A stretch of 5,217 nt of DNA, from NCBI GenBank assembly GCA_038256935.1, contig JBBSJV010000090.1, positions 1 through 5,217 of the forward strand, in the 5' to 3' direction. Source of the DNA: JBBSJV01 sp038256935 (lineage in GTDB: Bacteria; Patescibacteriota; JACMRA01). Both the position numbers and the translations under genes were made by a program. Below, piece after piece: positions 1 through 5,217 of the stretch. Under the pieces are notes generated by a model that did not search any database, had not been told where the DNA came from, and was given only the letters and a program-made list of their open reading frames with translations. Position 1 is the stretch's first letter. Every line of letters starts with the position of its first letter.

Positions 1-1
1 A

Positions 2-475
2 ATTATTTCAGTACACGAGGTTTTATTGAATAACGAAATTAGTAGAAACAGTTTTTTTTATGATGAAGAAACACGCGAATATTTCCAACCTTCAATGTAC
101 TATTCATTAGTAGGTCAAATAGACTCAGTAATAGTCTCTAGTATAGAACACATGGCCCAGCAAACTGTTAAAGAATGGGAATCACCTGAACAAATAAAAT
201 TTGACGACGATTCATATGCCTCTCAAATTCCATCCACAGAAGATCCCTTGGATTTAGCTAAAAGATATAATCTGGAACAAGTAATTGCACGCGCATCTGA
301 ACAGGAGGGTATAAACCAAGACACTTTAGATAGCTTGAATACAGAAATTGAAAAGGAAATCGTAAGTGCTAGAAATATTATTTTACCTGGTGACGATATT
401 GCGCTACTTACGAATAGAAATGGTGCTATTTATGCAAAAGTGGCAAAAATAATACTCTTAAAAAGAAAAATTTAA
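2..475 (+). CDS. Hypothetical acidic protein, probably 5'-truncated by the window edge
   Basis: I do not recognise this protein. The frame is open from base 2 to the TAA at 473-475, so the N-terminus probably lies outside the window. The only candidate start inside is a TTG at 26 (149 codons), preceded by GAGG at 17-20. The visible part has no signal peptide and no membrane segment. A soluble, acidic, helix-prone body fills most of it, with phrases such as LAKRYNLEQVIARASEQEG. The last 30 residues look different: a PGDD turn followed by alternating hydrophobic strands (IALLTNRNGAIYAKVAKIIL) and a basic tail, LLKRKI, suggesting a small beta unit. It ends 10 bases before the ATPase gene on the same strand, so it is probably co-transcribed with it and may be a partner. 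The reading frame is secure; the function is unknown. Confidence 0.7.
   Translation: MISVHEVLLNNEISRNSFFYDEETREYFQPSMYYSLVGQIDSVIVSSIEHMAQQTVKEWESPEQIKFDDDSYASQIPSTEDPLDLAKRYNLEQVIARASEQEGINQDTLDSLNTEIEKEIVSARNIILPGDDIALLTNRNGAIYAKVAKIILLKRKI
17..28 (+). promoter_or_regulatory. Possible Shine-Dalgarno plus TTG start for the first gene
   Basis: GAGG at 17-20 sits 5 bases before a TTG at 26-28, a spacing that would work for a ribosome binding site. If real, the first gene would be complete at 149 codons. Against it, the frame stays open upstream of the TTG to the window edge, TTG is a rare start, and no other gene here shows an SD sequence. I consider a longer gene more likely. Confidence 0.25.
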
Positions 476-485
476 AACTTATTAT

Positions 486-1433
486 ATGCGTATATCATTT
501 TTAGGAAAAGGAGGGAGTGGTAAAACTACCACCACAGCTGCTTTTGTAAAGTATTTAGCTGGTAAGTATGATCATATCCTTGCAATTGATGCTGATCTGA
601 ACGTCCACTTACAAAAAGCTTTGCAGATGGATGGTAAGGCTCAGAAAATGGGTAATTTATTCGAAGAAGTAACTACCTATCTTAAGGGTGATAGGCAATT
701 GGATACTGAATTTATCGGGACAACTCCACCAAGTTTGAAATCACAATTCATTTTGCCAAAATTTAATGACCCATTTCTCCAAAAATATATCTTGTATCAA
801 GATAATATATCTCTTTTAACAGTTGGTAGTTATGAACATGCTGATTTAGGGTCAACATGCTATCATGGAAAACTAATGGTTTTAGAAGCAATATTTCATC
901 ACTTGTTAGATACTTCTCAAGATTGGGTAATCGCTGATGCCACAGCAGGTGTTGATAACTTAGGAACATCTTTATTTTTTGCCTATGATATAAATATATT
1001 TGTAGTAGAGCCAACTCTTAAAAGTATACAAGTATTTAAAGATTTCTTGAAATTTTCCAATCGTCTAGGTTTGAAAACTATGTGTGTTATTAATAAATAT
1101 GAGACTGAGGATGAGGAATTTATCCAAAACCATTTAGATGATGATATAATCTTAGCCAGACTTCCTAAATCAAAAAATATAAAAAAATTTGAGCAAGGTG
1201 AAACAAAAGCCATGGATGATTATATTTTGGAATGTAAAGAATCATTTGAAGATATCGAAAACGCAGTCAAAAACCAAAGTAGAGACTGGGATGTATACCT
1301 TACAAACTTGGTAGATATGCACAAAAAAAGTAGTCAAGAGTGGTATAGCGCGTTTTATTCACAGGATCTTGAGACGCAAATAGATACCAATTTTGATTAT
1401 AACAAAGTAGTTAAAAAACTTTCTAATCAATAA
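486..1433 (+). CDS. MinD/CooC-like P-loop ATPase with C-terminal extension
   Basis: This is a cytoplasmic ATPase of the SIMIBI class (MinD, ParA, ArsA, CooC). A deviant Walker A motif, GKGGSGKTT, occupies residues 7-15, with the signature lysine K8 and the phosphate lysine K13. LAIDADLN (32-39) matches the DADPN switch region, with Leu replacing Pro. WVIADATAGVD (147-157) is the Walker B region, and VINK (201-204) fits base recognition. The block STCYHGKLMVLEAIFHHLLD (123-142) aligns by eye with the CooC metal-site region, where CooC has CxC; only C125 remains here. CooC proteins hydrolyse ATP to help insert nickel into CO dehydrogenase, and relatives act as metallochaperones or on other enzymes. 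At 315 residues it exceeds the usual 250-260. The extra part (from about 245) is charged and helical with several Trp/Tyr. It starts with ATG 10 bases after the previous stop, without an SD. The client is unknown; it could serve a neighbouring enzyme or a metal product. Confidence 0.88.
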   Translation: MRISFLGKGGSGKTTTTAAFVKYLAGKYDHILAIDADLNVHLQKALQMDGKAQKMGNLFEEVTTYLKGDRQLDTEFIGTTPPSLKSQFILPKFNDPFLQKYILYQDNISLLTVGSYEHADLGSTCYHGKLMVLEAIFHHLLDTSQDWVIADATAGVDNLGTSLFFAYDINIFVVEPTLKSIQVFKDFLKFSNRLGLKTMCVINKYETEDEEFIQNHLDDDIILARLPKSKNIKKFEQGETKAMDDYILECKESFEDIENAVKNQSRDWDVYLTNLVDMHKKSSQEWYSAFYSQDLETQIDTNFDYNKVVKKLSNQ

Positions 1434-1438
1434 TTACG

Positions 1439-2872
1439 ATGCAAATAAGACCTAAAATAAGCCAAGATATTCAAAACTTTATCCAAAGCCAAGATATGTT
1501 TGCCTTAAAAAAATTGCATGAAGGGGTCATTCACATTGCCTTTCCTGATCAAATTAATAAAAATATAAATAGAATAAAAACCGTCTTTGATAATTATGGG
1601 GTAGATTTGAAAATCTATTTTGCTCACAAATCTACAAAAAACAAAGCCTTCGTTAAAGAAGCAAGAAAAGCCGATGTATGCATAGATGTTTCTTCCAAAA
1701 ATGAGCTTATTTCTGCCTTAAGCTGTGGTTTCAGTGGTGATAAAATTCTTTGTAATGGTCCCAAAAATGATGAGTTTATTAGGTTAGCTCTTTTTCATAG
1801 CTGTCAGTTTAGTTTGGACTCACTTCAAGAATTAAATCGTTTAATTGATAACTACAAATTGCTCAATTTGAGCAGTCAAATATCAGTTTTGATTAGGATA
1901 AATAATCCACAAATCAGTGATAGAAATATTGCTTTTAAAGACAGCCGTTTCGGATCAGTAATGCAGCAATTGGACGAATTTTACAATCAAATTAAACTCA
2001 ATAAGTTTATTGACTTTAAAGGTCTTCATTTTCATGGTGATGGATATGATCCTAGTATGAAAGCCAGTATTTTACAGACACTAATCGAGGCACTAGAAGA
2101 TTCTTTTAGCCGTGGATTTAGTCCAGATACTGTAAATCTTGGTGGATCATTAAGCGAACCGACTTTAGAATCTTACAGCGACTGGTCTAATTATCTAGAA
2201 TTACTAGAAAAAAATCTTTTAAATAACAAAAAATTACCAATTTGGGGTAATAACAGCTATGGCTTATTTGTAAATGCAAATGGTAAAATTGGTGGCAAGG
2301 ATAGAGCTATTAGTAGGTTTAATAAATCATATTTTGATAAAGACCTTGATGCAATTTTGGCAACTGAAACTTCTAAAGGTAGGATGCTAGCTGATATTTT
2401 AAATGATAATATGTTTAGCGTTGCCCTGGAGCCTGGTTATGCCCTGTTACAACAAGCAGGAATTACTTTGGTTGAAGTAATTGAAATAAAGCAAGCAAGT
2501 GATGGTAGAAATTTATTGGTTTTAGATGCAAATTTATATAACTTGGGAGTTGCAAAAATGTTTCAGCTTATCTCAGACCCAGTTTTAATACCATGCTCAA
2601 ATAAAGCTAACAATCAAGAAACTCCGTACTCAGTTATGGTTGTTGGAAATCTTTGCAGAGAAGATGATTTTTTAATCGAGAGAGAAGTTTATTTTGATCA
2701 AAAACCTTGCTCAGGAGATATTCTGGTATTTACAAACACAGCCCCATATTTCGCTGGTTTTGAAGATGCAACTCCGATTATGCATCCTAAGAGTAAGTTT
2801 TTAGTTGCATACAAACAAAAACAAGAATGGAAAATAACTATTCCTGAAAAATACAACCCATTTGAATTATAA
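1439..2872 (+). CDS. Fold-type III PLP-dependent decarboxylase-like enzyme, Y4yA-type
   Basis: This enzyme has the alanine-racemase-like barrel plus beta-domain layout of diaminopimelate/ornithine/arginine decarboxylases, which remove a carboxylate from an amino acid using PLP. FAHKSTKN (61-68) carries the likely PLP lysine K64. GLHFHGDGYD (195-204) replaces the LysA-type HIGSQ stretch. NLGGSL (233-238) is the glycine-rich phosphate site and EPGYALL (331-337) the EPGR-like motif. GNLCREDD (403-410) supplies the second-subunit catalytic Cys (C406) and Asp. FTNTAPYFAGFED (431-443) supplies the active-site Tyr (Y437). Between about 240 and 325 lies an insertion containing PIWGNNSYGL, which together with HGDGY and NTAPY resembles what I recall of the Y4yA family rather than true LysA. 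At 477 residues it is longer than LysA (about 420). ATG lies 5 bases after the ATPase stop, with no SD. The catalytic set looks intact, so it is probably active. The substrate is unknown, though an L-2,3-diaminopropionate or opine-type amino acid is conceivable given the next gene. Confidence 0.85.
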   Translation: MQIRPKISQDIQNFIQSQDMFALKKLHEGVIHIAFPDQINKNINRIKTVFDNYGVDLKIYFAHKSTKNKAFVKEARKADVCIDVSSKNELISALSCGFSGDKILCNGPKNDEFIRLALFHSCQFSLDSLQELNRLIDNYKLLNLSSQISVLIRINNPQISDRNIAFKDSRFGSVMQQLDEFYNQIKLNKFIDFKGLHFHGDGYDPSMKASILQTLIEALEDSFSRGFSPDTVNLGGSLSEPTLESYSDWSNYLELLEKNLLNNKKLPIWGNNSYGLFVNANGKIGGKDRAISRFNKSYFDKDLDAILATETSKGRMLADILNDNMFSVALEPGYALLQQAGITLVEVIEIKQASDGRNLLVLDANLYNLGVAKMFQLISDPVLIPCSNKANNQETPYSVMVVGNLCREDDFLIEREVYFDQKPCSGDILVFTNTAPYFAGFEDATPIMHPKSKFLVAYKQKQEWKITIPEKYNPFEL

Positions 2873-2882
2873 TATAAAGTAT

Positions 2883-4199
2883 ATGATCTATAATCACGTT
2901 ACTGAATTAATAGGAAATACACCTTTACTAAAGATAGACCCAAAAGTTCACAAGCTCCAGAATTTTGAGCTATATGCCAAATTAGAATATTATAATCCCT
3001 TTGGTTCACTTAAAGATAGAATTAGTTGGGAAATGTTAAAGCCGATTTTAGAAGAATCAATAAGAGATAATAAAACTATTTTGGAATCTTCTAGTGGAAA
3101 TACTGCCAAAGCCTTAGCTACTTTATCTGGGGTTTATGGTTTGGATTTTAAAACTATAACAAACAGAATTAAAGTGCCAGAAGTTAGAATGATGCTTCAG
3201 TTTTTAGGAGCACAAGTAGAAGAACTTTCTGGTTTTTCAGAGTGTCCTGACCCAAACGATCCTAGCGACCCAACAACCATTGCAAGTAATTTAGCTAAAC
3301 AGGATTCAGATAGTTGGACTTATACAGACCAATATTATAATCAGCTTAACTGGCAAGCTCACTACAAAACAGGTAATGAGGTAGCCAAAGATCTTGCACA
3401 AGTCGATTACTATTTTGGAGTTTTAGGAACCTGTGGTTCTACATATGGAGCAGTCAAAGCTTTACAAGATGTAGGATTGAACACTAAGGCAATAGGTGTT
3501 ATTGCTGAGTCTGATAGTTGGGTCCCAGGAGGGAGAAATGCAAATGAATTATGGGAGACAGGTTTTTTCGATAAGGACTTTTATACCGATATTATAAGTG
3601 GTGGTATTGATAAAGCCATAAGAGGAACACAGGATCTAAATCGCAAATGTGGAATAATGGCAGGGCTAACAAGCGGGTTAAACTTCAGCTGTACACTTGA
3701 TTACCTTCGCAGCATAGATAAAGAGCAAACATCAAAAGAGGTAGCTGTATTTATTGCTTGTGATAGAATTGAATCATATATAAATTATATAAAAAAACAG
3801 TCTCCCAATATTTTTAATACTCAAACTTATCTTAATCCAACGGTTAGTCAAGTTTCTCAAGAGGAGATCGATCAGGCAAATTTTATTAGTCCCCAAGATT
3901 TAGATGCTAAAATTAAAACTCAAAACCCGCCTATTGTGATTGATATTCGAGGTAATTTTGCTTTTTCTATTGGACATATCCCTACTTCAAATAATATTTT
4001 AGATGAATTATTTGCTCAAATTATAGAACAGGGTAAAACATTTTCTGAAAATAAAGAAATTGTTGTTGTATGTAGTATTGGTAAAATTAGTCCAAAATAT
4101 TCTGTATTTTTAAATAAACAAGGCTATATTGCTTATTCTTTAGAAGGAGGTGTAAACAACTGGAAAGGATCTGGTTTTGATATAATTAAAACTTCATGA
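2883..4199 (+). CDS. Cysteine-synthase-like PLP enzyme fused to a C-terminal rhodanese domain
   Basis: Residues 1 to about 310 form a fold-type II PLP domain of the CysK/CBS/SbnA family, which performs beta-replacement on serine derivatives. It opens with MIYNHVTELIGNTPLLKI, typical of the family. NPFGSLKDR (38-46) holds the PLP lysine K44, SSSGNTAKAL (69-78) is the asparagine/substrate loop, GTCGSTYG (182-189) the phosphate loop (usually GTGGT), and GIMAGLTSG (257-265) the late conserved loop. About 25 residues of linker lead to a rhodanese domain (335-434). That domain shows VIDIR, GHIP, the active-site loop CSIGKIS with C397, and SLEGGVNNWKGSG. Rhodaneses carry sulfane sulfur as a cysteine persulfide. 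I chose the ATG at 2883 (438 residues) over a TTG at 2862, because the TTG would overlap the previous gene and add seven residues before the family's normal N-terminus. The stop overlaps the next start (ATGA). The fusion implies that persulfide sulfur is delivered to, or taken from, the synthase site. The exact nucleophile is unknown; a role as a plain cysteine synthase remains possible. Confidence 0.9.
   Translation: MIYNHVTELIGNTPLLKIDPKVHKLQNFELYAKLEYYNPFGSLKDRISWEMLKPILEESIRDNKTILESSSGNTAKALATLSGVYGLDFKTITNRIKVPEVRMMLQFLGAQVEELSGFSECPDPNDPSDPTTIASNLAKQDSDSWTYTDQYYNQLNWQAHYKTGNEVAKDLAQVDYYFGVLGTCGSTYGAVKALQDVGLNTKAIGVIAESDSWVPGGRNANELWETGFFDKDFYTDIISGGIDKAIRGTQDLNRKCGIMAGLTSGLNFSCTLDYLRSIDKEQTSKEVAVFIACDRIESYINYIKKQSPNIFNTQTYLNPTVSQVSQEEIDQANFISPQDLDAKIKTQNPPIVIDIRGNFAFSIGHIPTSNNILDELFAQIIEQGKTFSENKEIVVVCSIGKISPKYSVFLNKQGYIAYSLEGGVNNWKGSGFDIIKTS
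4196..4199 (+). other. ATGA stop-start overlap (translational coupling)
   Basis: The ATG of the methyltransferase gene shares bases with the TGA of the synthase-rhodanese gene. Overlaps of this kind usually mean that the downstream gene is translated by ribosomes finishing the upstream one, keeping the two products near equal amounts. It is also the only TGA stop among the five closed genes; the others end in TAA. Confidence 0.85.
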
Positions 4200-4912
4200 G
4201 TGATTTAACTTGTTATTTTGAATATGTTTACGAGCCGATTACTGAATTAAGTAAGATGGTTTTCCAAGAACTTGTAAAAAATATTAGTAGTGGATCAGTT
4301 TTAGATTTAGGGTGTGGGCAAATTGGTCATTATTGGGCAATGGGATATATTGATAAAGTTAGCCAAGTTAGTTTTCTTGATTATCATTCTCAAAACATAG
4401 ATAGACAGGCTGATATTATTTTCAACTCTAACCCAATTGATTTCGAAAAAGGTTTTAGTTCAACTTTGGATTATTTAAAGACTGAAAAATTTGTCAATAC
4501 AACTTTCGACATTGAAACTTTATTTTCAGAATTGATCCAAAAAACTTCTCAAGTTTGTATTTATGATTTTCTAAAAGCTAGCAAAGCCACAGAATATGAT
4601 CATATTCTAGCTATTGAGTCTATTGAGTGTGTAAATACTAAAAGAGAGTTTATCAAAGTATTGAATAATATTTATACCATGCTCAATCCTAATGGTGTGC
4701 TACATGCCTCTATATTAAGATATGATCAGAAAAACCAAGACACAGAGAATTTAATAAATCAAAAAATGGAAGGTGGTTTTAATCCAGATATACAGACTAT
4801 TATAAATAGTTTTGAAAATACTCAATTAGAACTGATTTCCTGTAAAAGCCATCAAATACAAGGCATTAAGAATTATCCCCAAGTTACCTTTATTCAAGCC
4901 ATGAAAAAATAA
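4196..4912 (+). CDS. Class I SAM-dependent methyltransferase
   Basis: This 238-residue protein is a single Rossmann-type methyltransferase domain that would transfer a methyl group from S-adenosylmethionine. SVLDLGCGQIG (34-44) is the SAM-binding motif I. D62 in SFLDYHSQN ends strand 2, where the ribose hydroxyls are held. VCIYDFLKA (120-128) supplies the motif with D124 near the adenine. YDHILAIESIECV (134-146) is strand 4, and MLNPNGVLHASIL (162-174) is the LxPGG-like strand 5 turn, with Asn replacing the first Gly. The DYHSQN segment and the IESIECV-then-NPNG arrangement resemble the NNMT/PNMT/TEMT group, which methylates small amines and thioethers, but that resemblance is by eye only. 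The first 30 residues are short and aromatic-rich (CYFEYVYEP), as in small-molecule enzymes that cap the active site with the N-terminus. Its coupling to the synthase gene suggests it acts on the same pathway's product. Confidence 0.85.
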   Translation: MSDLTCYFEYVYEPITELSKMVFQELVKNISSGSVLDLGCGQIGHYWAMGYIDKVSQVSFLDYHSQNIDRQADIIFNSNPIDFEKGFSSTLDYLKTEKFVNTTFDIETLFSELIQKTSQVCIYDFLKASKATEYDHILAIESIECVNTKREFIKVLNNIYTMLNPNGVLHASILRYDQKNQDTENLINQKMEGGFNPDIQTIINSFENTQLELISCKSHQIQGIKNYPQVTFIQAMKK

Positions 4913-4913
4913 T

Positions 4914-5217
4914 ATGTCAGACTTTCGATCCCATTTCCCCTTCTTCCAAAACAACCCTGAAATTGTTTACCTGGACTCAGCTGCTACTACTCAAAAATCA
5001 CAAATAGTCATCGATGTTGTTACAAAATACCTTAAAAAAACTGCAAATCCAGGTAGGTCTAGCTTTGGTCTGAGTCAGCAAGTTCAAGAGTGCATTGAAC
5101 AGGTTAGGGCAGATGTAGCTGATTTTTTTGGAAGCAGGGTATCAAATCTAGCTTTTGTAAGTAGTTCTACAATAACTTCAAATATTATCACTAGATCTTT
5201 AACTAAAAATATTTTAA
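4914..5217 (+). CDS. Class V aminotransferase / cysteine-desulfurase-like enzyme (N-terminal part)
   Basis: The ATG at 4914 lies one base after the preceding TAA, and 101 codons are visible before the window ends, about a quarter of a typical 400-residue family member. The translation starts MSDFRSHFPFF, followed by VYLDSAATTQKS (18-29), the hallmark N-terminus of SufS/CsdA-type enzymes. ANPGRSSFGLSQQ (44-56) is the next family block, then a helix with the EQVRADVADFFG pattern (62-73) and LAFVSSSTITSNI (79-91), the turn that binds PLP phosphate in relatives. Cysteine desulfurases take sulfur from cysteine as an enzyme persulfide; close relatives instead act as lyases, epimerases or aminotransferases. 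The PLP lysine, the catalytic cysteine loop and the C-terminal domain are all outside the window, so desulfurase activity cannot be confirmed. Position 51 is Phe where SufS-like proteins usually have His. As a neighbour of a rhodanese domain it is a natural persulfide donor candidate. Confidence 0.87.
   Translation, partial: MSDFRSHFPFFQNNPEIVYLDSAATTQKSQIVIDVVTKYLKKTANPGRSSFGLSQQVQECIEQVRADVADFFGSRVSNLAFVSSSTITSNIITRSLTKNIL

Noticed and set aside
763..1014. Reverse-strand open frame of 83 codons
   Set aside because: It lies wholly opposite the conserved ATPase gene, has no recognisable domain, and its translation looks like antisense of a coding frame.
1170..1192. A-rich run that could be a slippage or frameshift site
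   Set aside because: The ATPase frame continues intact on both sides with sensible protein sequence, so it is just Lys/Ile/Asn codons in AT-rich DNA.
983..1213. Reverse-strand open frame of 76 codons
   Set aside because: It also lies opposite the ATPase gene; its hydrophobic, Ser/Phe-rich translation is what antisense of AT-rich coding DNA gives.
2862..2882. Upstream TTG start adding seven residues to the synthase-rhodanese protein
   Set aside because: It would overlap the decarboxylase gene, and the ATG at 2883 gives the standard family N-terminus (MIYNHVTELIGNTPL).
4143..4152. AGAAGGAGGT, a strong SD-like sequence
   Set aside because: It encodes the conserved LEGG of the rhodanese domain and is more than 40 bases before the next start, too far to act as its ribosome binding site.
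4197..4208. Possible TGA-as-glycine recoding (code 25), extending the synthase-rhodanese protein by four residues to the TAA at 4206-4208
   Set aside because: The frame would still close soon after, but no gene here contains an internal in-frame TGA and conserved glycines are encoded by GGN, so the standard code explains everything.

Overview
The window is about 5.2 kb of AT-rich DNA (GC roughly one third, judged by eye) that is almost entirely coding on the + strand. Six genes follow one another with gaps of 1 to 10 bases or a 4-base ATGA overlap, which suggests a single operon. None of the five internal gene starts has a visible Shine-Dalgarno sequence. No reverse-strand gene, RNA gene, mobile element, CRISPR array, promoter or terminator could be supported. 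Small proteins, dense packing, low GC and weak ribosome binding sites point to a bacterium. A reduced-genome lineage such as Patescibacteria (CPR) is possible, but that is only an inference. All reading frames close normally under the standard bacterial code.

Layout: (1) 2-475, the C-terminal part of an unrecognised acidic protein whose frame is open to the left edge. (2) 486-1433, a SIMIBI P-loop ATPase of the MinD/CooC type with an altered metal-site region and a C-terminal extension. (3) 1439-2872, a fold-type III PLP enzyme related to diaminopimelate/ornithine decarboxylases and closest in its motifs to the Y4yA family. (4) 2883-4199, a cysteine-synthase-like (fold-type II) PLP enzyme fused to a C-terminal rhodanese domain. 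(5) 4196-4912, a small class I SAM methyltransferase with some NNMT/PNMT-like features. (6) 4914 to the right edge, the N-terminus of a class V aminotransferase/cysteine-desulfurase-like PLP enzyme.

Three PLP enzymes of three different fold groups, a sulfurtransferase domain, a methyltransferase and a CooC-like ATPase in one tight run do not match any standard primary pathway I recognise. The pairing of a Y4yA-type decarboxylase with a cysteine-synthase homologue recalls the SbnA/SbnH logic of staphyloferrin B and the y4xP/y4yA region of the Rhizobium NGR234 plasmid. The rhodanese domain and the desulfurase-like neighbour add possible persulfide chemistry. My working inference is a small-molecule pathway that builds, decarboxylates and methylates an amino-acid-derived, possibly sulfur-containing or metal-binding compound. 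The substrate and product cannot be read from this sequence, and the operon runs beyond the window at least on the right.
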